Source: Billgrantia antri
GTDB taxonomy: Bacteria > Pseudomonadota > Gammaproteobacteria > Pseudomonadales > Halomonadaceae
Assembly: GCF_019430905.1 (NCBI RefSeq)
Contig: NZ_JAHYCA010000009.1
Span: 1-64,000 of the forward strand
Direction: 5' to 3'
Length of the DNA stretch: 64,000 nucleotides
The position numbers and the translations under genes were made by a program. Each line of letters opens with the position of its first letter. Position 1 is the first letter of the stretch. This document shows positions 39,346 to 48,109 of the stretch, in pieces. The notes beneath the pieces were generated by a model. The model had not been told where the DNA came from and searched no databases. It saw nothing but the letters and a program-made list of their open reading frames with translations.

Positions 39346-41748
39346 TTAATGCGTACTGATCATGCTGGAGGAAGAAGCCGAATCTTCCGTTCGTGATTCT
39401 TCCCCACCATTGACGGTCCTTTCAGCAAGGGCCGATTCCAGCACTTCGTCGATCCAACGAACGGGCCGGACATCCAGCGCGTCCTTGATATTATCCGGTA
39501 CCTCCTTGAGGTCCCGACGGTTCTCTTCCGGAATGAGCACAATCTTTATACCACCGCGCCGTGCCGCCAGCAATTTCTCCTTTAGACCACCGATCGGCAT
39601 CACTTCACCGCGCAGATTCACTTCACCGGTCATCGCCAGGTCGCAACGTATCGGTCGGCCGGTATATGCCGACACCATGGCAGTGACCATGGCGATGCCT
39701 GCGCTGGGGCCATCCTTGGGTGTGGCGCCCTCCGGCACGTGGATATGCAGGTCTTCCTTCTCGAAACGCTCCGGGTCGATGCCAAGCGCCTCTGCTCGCG
39801 CACGCACTACGGTATGAGCCGCACTGACGGACTCCTTCATCACGTCGCCCAACGACCCCGTCTTGTTGATACGACCTTTGCCCGGCGTGACCACCGATTC
39901 GATATTGAGCAGCTCTCCACCCACCGATGTCCAGGCCAGGCCGGTGACGCGACCCACCTGGTCCTCCTTGTCGGCCAGCCCATAGCTGTAGCGACGCACG
40001 CCGGCATAGGCCTCAACTTCCGCAGCGGAAAGCAGCGCCGGCGCCTGCGCCCCCTTACCCGCGTACTCCAGCCGCTCGCGCAGAACCTTTCGGCACACCT
40101 TGGCGATCTGCCGCTCGAGTTCGCGCACCCCCGCCTCGCGCGTGTAGTAGCGAATCAGTTCGAGCAGCGACTCGTCGGAAAACGCCAGCTCCTCCTCCTT
40201 GAAACCGTTGGCGCTGAGCTGCTTCGGCACCAGGTAGCGCCGGGCGATGGCTAGCTTCTCGTCCTCGGTGTAGCCGGGTAGACGAATGACCTCCATGCGA
40301 TCGAGCAAGGGCCCCGGAATGTTCATCGAGTTGGCGGTACAGATGAACATCACTTCCGAGAGATCGTAATCGAGCTCGAGATAGTGGTCGTTGAACTTGT
40401 CGTTCTGCTCCGGGTCGAGCACCTCCAGCAGCGCTGAGGCAGGGTCGCCTCGGTGATCCATGCCGATCTTGTCGACCTCATCGAGCAAAAACAGCGGGTT
40501 CTTGACCTCGGCCTTGCTCATACGTTGGATCAGCTTGCCCGGCAGCGAGCCGATGTAGGTTCGACGGTGCCCGCGGATCTCCGACTCGTCGCGCACGCCA
40601 CCCAATGCCAGGCGCACGTACTTGCGATTTGTGGCACGGGCGATCGACTGGCCGAGCGAGGTCTTGCCCACCCCCGGGGGGCCCACCAGGCACAGCACGG
40701 GCCCCTTTAGCTTCTTGACCCGTTTCTGCACGGCGAGGTACTCGAGGATTCGCTCCTTCACCTCGTCGAGCCCGTAGTGATCCTCATCCAGCACCTTGTG
40801 CGCATGCACAAGATCGTGCCTGACCCGGGTGCGCTTCTTCCACGGCACCGAGACCAGCCAGTCCAGGTAAGAACGCACCACCGTGGCCTCGGCGGAACTT
40901 GGCGACATCATCTTGAGTTTGCCCAGCTCCTGCACGGCCTTGTCGCGCGCCTCCTTGGGCATGCCCGACGCTTCGATCGCTTTCTCGTACTTCTCGGCCT
41001 CGTTGGGCACGTTCTCGAGCTCGCCCATCTCCTTTTGGATGGCTTTCATCTGCTCGTTAAGGTAGTACTCGCGCTGCGACTTCTCCATCTGGTCCTTGAC
41101 CCGGGAGCGGATGCGCTTCTCCACCTGCAGCAGGTCGATCTCCGACTCGATCAGCGCCATCAGGTGTTCGATACGTTCACGTACGCGATCCATCTCCAGG
41201 AGTTGCTGCTTGTCCTGGATCTTGAGCGAGAGGTGGGCGCAGATGGTATCGACCAGACGGCTCGGATCCTCGATGCCCGTCAACGAATTGAGAACTTCGT
41301 TGGGCACCTTCTTGGAGAGCTTGACGTACTGTTCGAACTGGTTGAGCAGTACGCGTACCAGCGCCTCCTGCTCGCGCTCGCTCAACGGCTCGCTGTCGCG
41401 CAGCACGGCCTCGGCCACGCTATGGCCATCGGTGTGATGGACTACACGCAGGTCAGCACGCGACATGCCTTCGATCAGTACCTTCACGGTGCCATCGGGC
41501 AGCTTGAGAAGCTGCATGATCTCGGCAACGGTACCAATGGTGAACAGATCGTCGGTACCGGGATCGTCCTGCCCGGCCTCGCGCTGAGCGACAAGCAATA
41601 CGCGCTTGTCGGCGGCCATCGCCGCGTCGAGGGCCTGGATCGACTTCTCACGGCCGACGAACAGCGGGATCACCATCTGCGGATAAACGACAACGTCACG
41701 CAGTGGCAGTAGGGGCAGACTCAAGGTCTGAACGGCGTTCTGCTGCAT
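39346..41748 (-). CDS. lon: ATP-dependent protease Lon
   Basis: 800 residues, standard LonA. N-terminal LON substrate domain (LPLLPLRDVVVYPQMVIPLFVGR), coiled linker (VKDQMEKSQREYYLNEQMKAIQKE region), AAA+ module with Walker A GPPGVGKTSLG and sensor motifs, and the C-terminal Ser/Lys protease with PKDGPSAG (catalytic Ser682) and GGLKEK (Lys725). It degrades misfolded and regulatory proteins in the cytosol. Preceded by a sigma-32 promoter and separated from clpX by a terminator, so it is heat-induced independently. The Ser-rich tail (DSASSSSMISTH) is variable. Confidence 0.97.
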   Translation of the reverse strand: MQQNAVQTLSLPLLPLRDVVVYPQMVIPLFVGREKSIQALDAAMAADKRVLLVAQREAGQDDPGTDDLFTIGTVAEIMQLLKLPDGTVKVLIEGMSRADLRVVHHTDGHSVAEAVLRDSEPLSEREQEALVRVLLNQFEQYVKLSKKVPNEVLNSLTGIEDPSRLVDTICAHLSLKIQDKQQLLEMDRVRERIEHLMALIESEIDLLQVEKRIRSRVKDQMEKSQREYYLNEQMKAIQKEMGELENVPNEAEKYEKAIEASGMPKEARDKAVQELGKLKMMSPSSAEATVVRSYLDWLVSVPWKKRTRVRHDLVHAHKVLDEDHYGLDEVKERILEYLAVQKRVKKLKGPVLCLVGPPGVGKTSLGQSIARATNRKYVRLALGGVRDESEIRGHRRTYIGSLPGKLIQRMSKAEVKNPLFLLDEVDKIGMDHRGDPASALLEVLDPEQNDKFNDHYLELDYDLSEVMFICTANSMNIPGPLLDRMEVIRLPGYTEDEKLAIARRYLVPKQLSANGFKEEELAFSDESLLELIRYYTREAGVRELERQIAKVCRKVLRERLEYAGKGAQAPALLSAAEVEAYAGVRRYSYGLADKEDQVGRVTGLAWTSVGGELLNIESVVTPGKGRINKTGSLGDVMKESVSAAHTVVRARAEALGIDPERFEKEDLHIHVPEGATPKDGPSAGIAMVTAMVSAYTGRPIRCDLAMTGEVNLRGEVMPIGGLKEKLLAARRGGIKIVLIPEENRRDLKEVPDNIKDALDVRPVRWIDEVLESALAERTVNGGEESRTEDSASSSSMISTH

Positions 41749-41788
41749 CGCAGACGTTCCTCAAACAGAAAATCGGTGTGTACAGGGG

Positions 41789-41817
41789 GGATGGGGGCAC
41801 GTCGCCACCATTGCAAG
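41789..41817 (-). promoter_or_regulatory. Heat-shock (sigma-32) promoter of lon
   Basis: Minus strand CTTGCAA (41811-41817), 14-base spacer, CCCCATCC (41789-41796), against the RpoH consensus CTTGAAA - N13-15 - CCCCATNT. The match and its position 41 bases before the lon ATG make it convincing. It lies between the clpX terminator and lon. Confidence 0.75.
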
Positions 41818-41837
41818 GGCCAGCGCTAGCAAACGTG

Positions 41838-41862
41838 AAAAGGGGCCGCCCGAGCGACCCCT
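41838..41862 (-). terminator. Intrinsic terminator of the tig-clpP-clpX unit
   Basis: Minus strand AGGGGTCGC-TCGG-GCGGCCCCT, a nine-base-pair stem (one T-G pair) with a four-base loop, running into TTTT and then CACG. It starts 35 bases after the clpX stop. Confidence 0.8.
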
Positions 41863-41897
41863 CTTCCGTCTGGGCTTGGCAGCGAGGCCGCCAGGCC

Positions 41898-43175
41898 TCA
41901 GCCGTCAGTCCCGTCGACCCGCTGCTCCTGTTGCGAATAGATCAGCAACGGATCGCTTTCCCCGGCGATGACCGAGGCGTCGATGACCACCTTGGAAACC
42001 CCCTCCATGGAGGGAATTTCATACATGGTATCTAGCAGTACCGACTCGAGGATGGAGCGCAGCCCACGGGCACCGGTCTTGCGCGCCATCGCCTTGGCCG
42101 CCACCGCCCGCAGGGCGTCCTCGCGGAACTCGAGTTCCACGCCCTCCATGTCGAACAGGCGGGCGTACTGCTTGACCAACGAGTTCTTGGGCTCGGTGAG
42201 AATCTGGATCAACGCGTCCTCACTGAGCTCGGTCAGGGTAGCGATGACCGGCAGACGGCCAACGAACTCGGGGATCAGGCCGAACTTGACCAGATCCTCC
42301 GGCTCGACGTCAGCAAGCAGGTCGCCCACGCCCTTGGTCTCGTCCTTGCTCTTGACCACGGCACTGAAGCCGATACCACCCTTCTCGGCGCGATCGCGAA
42401 TGACCTTGTCAAGGCCGGCAAAGGCGCCGCCAACGATGAACAGGATGTTACCGGTGTCCACCTGCAGGAACTCCTGCTGCGGATGCTTGCGACCACCCTG
42501 TGGCGGCACGGACGCCGTGGTGCCCTCGATGAGCTTGAGCAGAGCCTGCTGCACCCCCTCGCCCGACACGTCGCGAGTGATCGAAGGGTTGTCCGACTTG
42601 CGCGAGATCTTGTCGATCTCGTCGATATAGACGATGCCGCGCTGTGCCTTCTCTACATCGTAGTCACACTTCTGCAGCAGCTTCTGGATGATGTTCTCGA
42701 CATCCTCGCCGACATAGCCCGCCTCGGTAAGGGTGGTGGCGTCGGCGATGGTGAACGGCACGTTGAGCAGGCGCGCCATGGTCTCGGCCAGCAGCGTCTT
42801 GCCGCTACCGGTGGGCCCGATCAGCAAGATATTCGACTTGCCGAGCTCCACGTCGTCGCCCTTGATGCCGGCACGAAGACGCTTGTAGTGGTTGTAGACC
42901 GCCACGGACAGCACCGTTTTGGCACGGTCCTGACCGATTACGTACTCATCCAGAGTGCGACGAATCTCGCGGGGAACGGGCAGACGCTCCTCATCGCTCT
43001 CGGCATCGGCATCGAGAACTTCCTCGCGAATGATGTCGTTGCACAGGTCGACACACTCGTCGCAGATATATACGGACGGGCCAGCAATCAGCTTGCGTAC
43101 TTCATTCTGGTTCTTGCCGCAGAACGAGCAGTAAAGCAGCTTGCCGCCTTCATCCTTGCCTTTGCCGTCGGCCAT
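41898..43175 (-). CDS. clpX: ATP-dependent unfoldase ClpX
   Basis: 425 residues from the ATG at 43173-43175. The N-terminal zinc-binding domain has Cys16, Cys19, Cys38 and Cys41 (CSFCGKNQNEV...CDECVDLC). The AAA+ module has Walker A GPTGSGKT, Walker B IVYIDEIDKI and arginine-finger region FVGRLPVIATL. The ClpP-docking loop (near FIVGGAFAGLDKVI) follows. It unfolds tagged substrates and feeds ClpP, encoded just upstream. Confidence 0.97.
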   Translation of the reverse strand: MADGKGKDEGGKLLYCSFCGKNQNEVRKLIAGPSVYICDECVDLCNDIIREEVLDADAESDEERLPVPREIRRTLDEYVIGQDRAKTVLSVAVYNHYKRLRAGIKGDDVELGKSNILLIGPTGSGKTLLAETMARLLNVPFTIADATTLTEAGYVGEDVENIIQKLLQKCDYDVEKAQRGIVYIDEIDKISRKSDNPSITRDVSGEGVQQALLKLIEGTTASVPPQGGRKHPQQEFLQVDTGNILFIVGGAFAGLDKVIRDRAEKGGIGFSAVVKSKDETKGVGDLLADVEPEDLVKFGLIPEFVGRLPVIATLTELSEDALIQILTEPKNSLVKQYARLFDMEGVELEFREDALRAVAAKAMARKTGARGLRSILESVLLDTMYEIPSMEGVSKVVIDASVIAGESDPLLIYSQQEQRVDGTDG

Positions 43176-43252
43176 TCGCGTACCTCTGTCACTTCGGCGG
43201 CCAGGTCGGCCGCCGCTAATCACGTAATTGAAGCGTGCCTGATTTCACGCTA

Positions 43253-43873
43253 TCAGGATGTGGGCCGCTTATCCAGTACGGCATCGATCAGGCCGTACTC
43301 CACCGCCTGGGAACCGCTCATGAAGTTGTCACGATCGGTGTCCCGGGCGATCGTCTCGATATCCTGCCCGGTATGGTGGGCGAGGATGCGATTGAGCTTG
43401 TCACGAATCCCGAGAATCTCCCGGGTGTGGATCTCGATGTCCGACGCCTGGCCCTGGTAGCCGCCCAACGGCTGATGGATCATCATCCGCGAGTGGGGCA
43501 GCGAGTAGCGCTTGCCTGCAGCGCCGCCAGCCAGCAGCAGCGCCCCCATGCTGGCGGCCTGGCCGATGCAGACGGTGGAAACATCGGGCTTGATGAATTG
43601 CATGGTGTCGTAAATCGACATCCCGGCAGTCACGGCACCGCCCGGGGAATTGATGTAGAGGTGGATATCCTTGTCCGGGTTTTCGGACTCGAGGAAGAGC
43701 AGCTGCGCCACGATCAGGTTGGCCATATGATCCTCCACCGGCCCAACCAGGAAGATCACACGCTCCTTCAGCAGCCGGGAGTAGATATCGTAGGCCCGCT
43801 CGCCACGCGCGCTTTGCTCTACGACCATTGGCACAAGGCCGCCGGCATTACGGGTCTCGAACTCGTTGCTCAT
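43253..43873 (-). CDS. clpP: ATP-dependent Clp protease proteolytic subunit
   Basis: 206 residues from the ATG at 43871-43873, which has AGGA ten bases upstream; a 28-residue N-terminal extension is open but unlike the family. Catalytic triad Ser108 (GQAASMGA), His133 (MMIHQPLGG) and Asp182 (TDRDN). The short N-terminal part before VVEQSARGERAYDIYSRLL is usual for the cleaved propeptide. Forms the tetradecameric chamber served by ClpX. Between tig and clpX as in most gammaproteobacteria. Confidence 0.97.
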   Translation of the reverse strand: MSNEFETRNAGGLVPMVVEQSARGERAYDIYSRLLKERVIFLVGPVEDHMANLIVAQLLFLESENPDKDIHLYINSPGGAVTAGMSIYDTMQFIKPDVSTVCIGQAASMGALLLAGGAAGKRYSLPHSRMMIHQPLGGYQGQASDIEIHTREILGIRDKLNRILAHHTGQDIETIARDTDRDNFMSGSQAVEYGLIDAVLDKRPTS

Positions 43874-43966
43874 CAGTGTGATGTCCTTGCATCCGATGAA
43901 TGGAAGCGCTTCCCCACCTGCCGATTCCACCTCGGAGACCGGCAGGTGAAGCTTCACGTCGCCGAA

Positions 43967-45307
43967 TCAGCCGTTGGCTGCTTCCTCGGCTTCGCCCTGC
44001 TCGCCTTGCTGGGCAGCAGCCAGCGCCTGCTGGTAGCTCATCTCAACGTCCTTGACGCTGGCCTGTTCCAGCAGCTTGTCGACGGCCTTCTCTTCGAGGA
44101 TAGCCGACTTGACCTGGGTCTTGAGCTGATCGTTGCCCATATAATAGTCAACGACCTGCTGGGGCTCCTGATACTGCTCGGCGAGTTCTTCGACCTTGGC
44201 GCGAATCTCGTCATCGCTGGCGTCGAGCTCATTGGCCTTGATCACCTCGGCCAGCAGCAGCCCTACCTGCACACGCCCCTTGGCCTGTTCGGCGAACAGC
44301 TCGTTCGGCAGCTGGGAGACATCGAAGTCCTCGCCCAGACCGAACTGCTGCGCCGCCTGGCGCTTGAGCGCATCGGTCTCCTGTTGCACCAGCGCCTGGG
44401 GCACGGGGATGTCGTTGGCCTTCTTCAACGCCTCGAGAACCTGCTGCTTGACGCGGTTATCGACGGCCTGCTTGGCCTCGCGCGTCATGTTCTTCTTGAC
44501 TTCGGCGCGGAACTTCTCGAGATCACCGTCCTCGACGCCGAAGCGCTTGATGAACTCCTCGTCGACTTCGGGCAGGGCGCGTCCCTTGACTGCGTGGACC
44601 TTGACCTTGAAGGTGGCCTCCTGGCCCGCCAGATGCTCGGCCTGGTAGTCCTCAGGGAAAGTAACCCTGATCTCCTTCTCCTCGCCGGCTTTGGCACCGA
44701 CCAACTGGTCTTCGAAGCCGGGAATGAAGTTACCGGACCCCAGCACCAGCTCGTGACCTTCGGCACTCCCCCCCTCGAACGGCTCGTCGCCGAGGAAGCC
44801 CTGGAAATCGATCTTGACCTGATCGCCCTCTTCGGCGGCGCGGTCGACCTCTTCCCAGGAAGCGTTCTGCTTGCGCAGGGTCTCGATCATCTCTTCGAGA
44901 TCGGCATCGCTCACCTGCACCACTGGGCGCTCGACCTCGGTACCCTCGACCGAAGCCAGCTCGATCTCGGGGTAGACCTCGAGAGAAGCCACGAACTCCA
45001 GATCCTTACCCGCCTGATCGACCTTTGGCTCGATACTCGGAAAGCCTGCCGGATTGAGGTTCTGCTCCGTGATAGCGCGCACGTAGCGCTCACGCATCAG
45101 CTCGCCCACGACCTCGTCACGCACGCCGCGGCCATAACGCTGACGCACCACGGACATGGGTACCCGACCCTTGCGAAAACCATTGAGGCGAATGTTCTTC
45201 GCCGTGTCCTTGAGGCGGGCTTCGACGGCCTCGTCGACCTCGGCGGCCGGCACTTGGAACGTGACACGGCGCTCGATCTGGGAGGTCGTTTCGACGGAAA
45301 CTTGCAT
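43967..45307 (-). CDS. tig: Trigger factor
   Basis: 446 residues. The N-terminal ribosome-binding domain holds the signature GFRKGRVP (residues about 44-51), followed by the PPIase (FKBP-like) domain (about 150-240, GDQVKIDFQGFLGDEPFEGG) and the long helical chaperone arm. It binds nascent chains at the ribosome tunnel exit. First gene of the tig-clpP-clpX unit, downstream of a tRNA cluster. Confidence 0.96.
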   Translation of the reverse strand: MQVSVETTSQIERRVTFQVPAAEVDEAVEARLKDTAKNIRLNGFRKGRVPMSVVRQRYGRGVRDEVVGELMRERYVRAITEQNLNPAGFPSIEPKVDQAGKDLEFVASLEVYPEIELASVEGTEVERPVVQVSDADLEEMIETLRKQNASWEEVDRAAEEGDQVKIDFQGFLGDEPFEGGSAEGHELVLGSGNFIPGFEDQLVGAKAGEEKEIRVTFPEDYQAEHLAGQEATFKVKVHAVKGRALPEVDEEFIKRFGVEDGDLEKFRAEVKKNMTREAKQAVDNRVKQQVLEALKKANDIPVPQALVQQETDALKRQAAQQFGLGEDFDVSQLPNELFAEQAKGRVQVGLLLAEVIKANELDASDDEIRAKVEELAEQYQEPQQVVDYYMGNDQLKTQVKSAILEEKAVDKLLEQASVKDVEMSYQQALAAAQQGEQGEAEEAANG

Positions 45308-45364
45308 GAATGGTCCTCTACCGACTGGGGGCGTTCTTGAAAAAGCGTGGAATGTAAAAGAGAG

Positions 45365-45393
45365 ATTCTAAGAATCCCGCCCTACGCTGGCAA
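45365..45393 (-). promoter_or_regulatory. Promoter of tig
   Basis: Minus strand TTGCCA (45388-45393), 17-base spacer, TAGAAT (45365-45370), each five of six. The -10 lies in a 13-base perfect palindrome GATTCT-T-AGAATC, which may be coincidental or a repressor site. Confidence 0.55.
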
Positions 45394-45615
45394 GCGTTAC
45401 GCCCACAAGATGGGGGCTATTGGGCATTATTCAAGGCTGAGCGTGAGGGTGACGACAGCAAGACGCTGTCACATCGGGCATGCCTTTCCACCTCACGACG
45501 GCACCGACCGCGAGAAAAGGCACATCAGAGACGAGAGACACAAAGCCAAGGAGGCCGAATGCACGAAGCGCACACAGCATGGACAGGAAAACGCTAGAAA
45601 GTAATACAGGTGCAA
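45394..45615. other. Intergenic stretch without recognisable gene
   Basis: Together with 45308-45393 this makes a 308-base gap between tig and the first tRNA-His. I see the tig promoter but no convincing ORF, no further tRNA and no clear intrinsic terminator for the tRNA transcript. It is purine-rich in places (45515-45615). Confidence 0.5.
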
Positions 45616-45691
45616 TGGGGTGGATGATGGGGATCGAACCCACGACCACCGGAGCCACAATCCGGGGCTCTACCACTGAGCTACATCCACC
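45616..45691 (-). tRNA. tRNA-His (GTG), copy 2
   Basis: Cloverleaf read on the minus strand from G-1 at 45691: acceptor GTGGATG pairs with CATCCAC, extra 5-prime G opposite the C73 discriminator (the His identity element), anticodon loop ATTGTGG with GTG, T-loop GTTCGATC, encoded CCA. Identical in sequence to the copy at 45722-45797, 30 bases away. Confidence 0.96.
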
Positions 45692-45721
45692 ATTGCAGAG
45701 ATGAACCATGCAGAAGTCGAT

Positions 45722-45797
45722 TGGGGTGGATGATGGGGATCGAACCCACGACCACCGGAGCCACAATCCGGGGCTCTACCACTGAGCTACATCCACC
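45722..45797 (-). tRNA. tRNA-His (GTG), copy 1
   Basis: Same sequence as the copy at 45616-45691, including G-1, GTG anticodon and CCA. Third in a four-tRNA transcription unit reading Pro, Arg, His, His. Confidence 0.96.
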
Positions 45798-45879
45798 ATA
45801 TCGACACTGCCGGCGAACAACGTGCTTCGAACTCAACTCACTAGCCGGAGGTCGCCATCCGCCAGGACTTACGCCAGAC

Positions 45880-45956
45880 TGGCACGCCCAGCAGGACTCG
45901 AACCTGCAACCTACGGCTTAGAAGGCCGTTGCTCTATCCGGTTGAGCTATGGGCGC
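45880..45956 (-). tRNA. tRNA-Arg (TCT)
   Basis: Minus strand 77 nucleotides from GCGCCCATAGCTCAACCGG to TGGGCGTGCCA. Anticodon loop CTTCTAA gives TCT; discriminator G73; CCA encoded. The first acceptor pair is G-T. Confidence 0.96.
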
Positions 45957-46023
45957 ATTCTACGTTCCATGGCGTCTGACCGCAACCCCGTTTCGCCAAT
46001 ATCTCAGCATAAACAATAGGTTG

Positions 46024-46100
46024 TGGTCGGGGTGGAGGGATTCGAACCCCCGACATCCTGCTCCCAAAGCAGGCGCGCTACCAGACTGCGCTACACCCCG
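46024..46100 (-). tRNA. tRNA-Pro (TGG)
   Basis: Minus strand 77 nucleotides beginning CGGGGTGTAGCGCAG. Anticodon stem-loop CCTGC-TTTGGGA-GCAGG gives TGG; the C1-G72 pair and A73 are Pro identity elements; T-loop GTTCGAAT; CCA encoded. First gene of the tRNA unit. Confidence 0.96.
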
Positions 46101-46152
46101 CCGGCCTTCGCACGGCCCACGATGCCCAAACGGGCCTCGCCGAGCGCTGCGT

Positions 46153-46180
46153 ATTCTACGCGAGAATCGACCGCGGTCAA
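46153..46180 (-). promoter_or_regulatory. Promoter of the tRNA operon
   Basis: Minus strand TTGACC (46175-46180), 16-base spacer, TAGAAT (46153-46158), then CGCAGCGCTCGGC, a GC-rich discriminator-like stretch after the -10 as is usual for stringently controlled stable-RNA promoters. Confidence 0.7.
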
Positions 46181-46308
46181 TAGCTTCCTGACGGAGCGAG
46201 GCTTTTGCGCTTTGCCTCGCGGGCACGTCATGCGAAAATCGGCACCCTTCGCATTCCGTAGCCGGCCGCACGAGCGCCGCTCACTGTACACACCACGGGG
46301 GAGAGACG

Positions 46309-47187
46309 ATGACCGCCCAACTCATCGATGGCAAGGCCATTGCCGCGCAGGTCCGCGAACAGGTTGCACGCCAGGTGGAGGCGCGTCGCACCGAGGGCAA
46401 GCGCATCCCTGGCCTCGCCGTCGTCCTGGTGGGCGAAGATCCGGCCTCTCACGTCTATGTCAGCAACAAGCACCGCGCCTGTGAGCAGGCAGGAATTCTA
46501 TCCTTTCGGCACGCACTACCCAGCGATACCAGCCAACAGGCTCTCGAACAGCTGATCGACGAGCTCAATGCCGATTCCCGTATCGATGGCATCCTGCTCC
46601 AGCTCCCCTTGCCGGCCCACCTGGATTCTCGCCCCCTCCTCGAACGCATCCTGCCGCACAAGGACGTGGATGGCTTCCATCCGTACAATCTGGGCCGTCT
46701 GGCGCAGCGCCTCCCGGTGCTGCGTCCATGCACGCCCAAAGGTGTCATGACGCTGTTGCAGGCCCAGGGACTGAAGGTTCGGGGGCTGGATGCCACCGTG
46801 GTCGGCGCCTCCAATATCGTTGGCCGTCCCATGGCGCTGGAACTGATGCTGGCTGGCTGCACCACTACCGTGTGCCACCGCTTCACCCACGATCTGGAGG
46901 CACATGTTCGCCGCGCCGAACTGCTGGTGGTGGCAGTGGGCAACCCCGGACTGGTCAAGGGCGAGTGGGTACGCGAGGGCGCCATCGTCATCGACGTGGG
47001 AATCAACCGTGAGGAGGACGGACGGCTGGTGGGCGACGTGGAGTTCGGCCCGGCCGCGGAGCGCGCCTCCTGGATCACCCCGGTGCCGGGCGGAGTGGGA
47101 CCGATGACCGTCGCTTCACTGCTGGAGAACACCCTCTATGCCGCCGAGCGGCATGACGCCATGGAAAAGGATGTAGCCACGCTCTGA
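46309..47187 (+). CDS. folD: Bifunctional methylenetetrahydrofolate dehydrogenase / cyclohydrolase
   Basis: 292 residues. Active-site YVSNKHRAC contains the catalytic Lys54; LPLPAHLD, KDVDGFHPYNLGRL, PCTPKGVM and the Rossmann GASNIVGRPMALEL follow in family order, ending ITPVPGGVGPMTVASLLENT. It interconverts 5,10-methylene- and 10-formyl-tetrahydrofolate with NADP+. GGGGGAGAG precedes the ATG. Neighbouring the Pro-Arg-His tRNA unit, transcribed away from it. Confidence 0.97.
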   Translation: MTAQLIDGKAIAAQVREQVARQVEARRTEGKRIPGLAVVLVGEDPASHVYVSNKHRACEQAGILSFRHALPSDTSQQALEQLIDELNADSRIDGILLQLPLPAHLDSRPLLERILPHKDVDGFHPYNLGRLAQRLPVLRPCTPKGVMTLLQAQGLKVRGLDATVVGASNIVGRPMALELMLAGCTTTVCHRFTHDLEAHVRRAELLVVAVGNPGLVKGEWVREGAIVIDVGINREEDGRLVGDVEFGPAAERASWITPVPGGVGPMTVASLLENTLYAAERHDAMEKDVATL

Positions 47188-47197
47188 ACCGCACAGC

Positions 47198-47226
47198 CTG
47201 ACAACGGGCTGTCGCTTCGCTAGAAT
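47198..47226 (+). promoter_or_regulatory. Promoter of mtnN
   Basis: CTGACA (47198-47203), 17-base spacer, TAGAAT (47221-47226), about 104 bases before the start codon. An ACAGCC/GGCTGT dyad (47193-47212) overlaps the -35 and could serve as weak folD terminator. Confidence 0.5.
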
Positions 47227-47329
47227 GCGCCCTTCTTTTTTGCCACTGCCGCCAGGCCGCTCATGAGCGACATGGTGACCCGCAGCTCGACGGCGCCCGT
47301 CGCCACGTGACCGGAGACCGCAAGACAAG

Positions 47330-48061
47330 ATGAAACGTATCGGCATCATTGGCGCCATGGCGCAAGAGGTGGCTTACCTCGCCTCCCTGCTGGAAGATCG
47401 CCGCACCCGCACACATGTCGGCTGCACCTTCCACCACGGCAAGCTGCATGGCGTCGACGTGGTAATCCTGCAGTCGGGCATAGGCAAGGTGAACGCCGCC
47501 ATCGGCACCACCCTGCTGCTCGATGTCTACCAACCCGAGGCCATCATCAATACCGGCTCGGCCGGCGGCTTCGGCGAAGGTCTCGACATTGGCGACGTGG
47601 TGGTTTCCAGCGAGGTGCGCCATCATGACGTCGATGCCGTGGTGTTCGGCTACGAACACGGCCAGGTGCCGCAAATGCCGGCGGCCTACATGCCCGACAA
47701 ACGCCTCGTCGCCCTGGCCCGTGAGTGTGTCGAAGCCCTCGGCGAAGTCCGAGTGGTCGAGGGGCTGATCGCCACCGGCGACGTCTTCATGGCATGCCCG
47801 GAGCTGGTCAGCAAGACACGCTCGCGATTCCCCACCATGCTCGCGGCCGAGATGGAGGCCGCCGCCATCGCCCAGACCTGCCACCTTTACGGCTGCCCTT
47901 TCGTGGTCATCCGCGCGCTCTCCGACATCGCCGGTGGCGGCGACAACCATCTCTCGTTCGAGCAGTTCCTGGAAAAGGCCGCTGCCCATTCGGCGCGCAT
48001 GGTCGAGCGCATGATTGTACAACTCGCCCCGCAGGTGGAGCCCGAGCCCGCCATCGGCTGA
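47330..48061 (+). CDS. mtnN: 5-methylthioadenosine / S-adenosylhomocysteine nucleosidase
   Basis: 243 residues. IGIIGAMAQEVAYL carries the catalytic acid/base region (Glu13), GIGKVNAAIGTTLLL and NTGSAGGFGEGL bind the nucleoside, AEMEAAAIAQ supplies the ribose-contacting Glu and RALSDIAGGGDN the catalytic Asp. It cleaves MTA and SAH to adenine and the thioribose, recycling methionine and detoxifying SAH. Stands alone between folD and a convergent pyruvyl transferase gene. Confidence 0.95.
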   Translation: MKRIGIIGAMAQEVAYLASLLEDRRTRTHVGCTFHHGKLHGVDVVILQSGIGKVNAAIGTTLLLDVYQPEAIINTGSAGGFGEGLDIGDVVVSSEVRHHDVDAVVFGYEHGQVPQMPAAYMPDKRLVALARECVEALGEVRVVEGLIATGDVFMACPELVSKTRSRFPTMLAAEMEAAAIAQTCHLYGCPFVVIRALSDIAGGGDNHLSFEQFLEKAAAHSARMVERMIVQLAPQVEPEPAIG

Positions 48062-48109
48062 CTCCTGACAGGGTAGCGCCCCAGGGAACGCGTCAGGCAG
48101 CAATCTTCA

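Noticed and set aside
43235..45340. 701-codon plus-strand open frame opposite clpP and tig
   Set aside because: It is antisense to two unmistakable genes. Long open antisense frames are expected in GC-rich DNA with strong third-position bias, and the translation has no recognisable domain.
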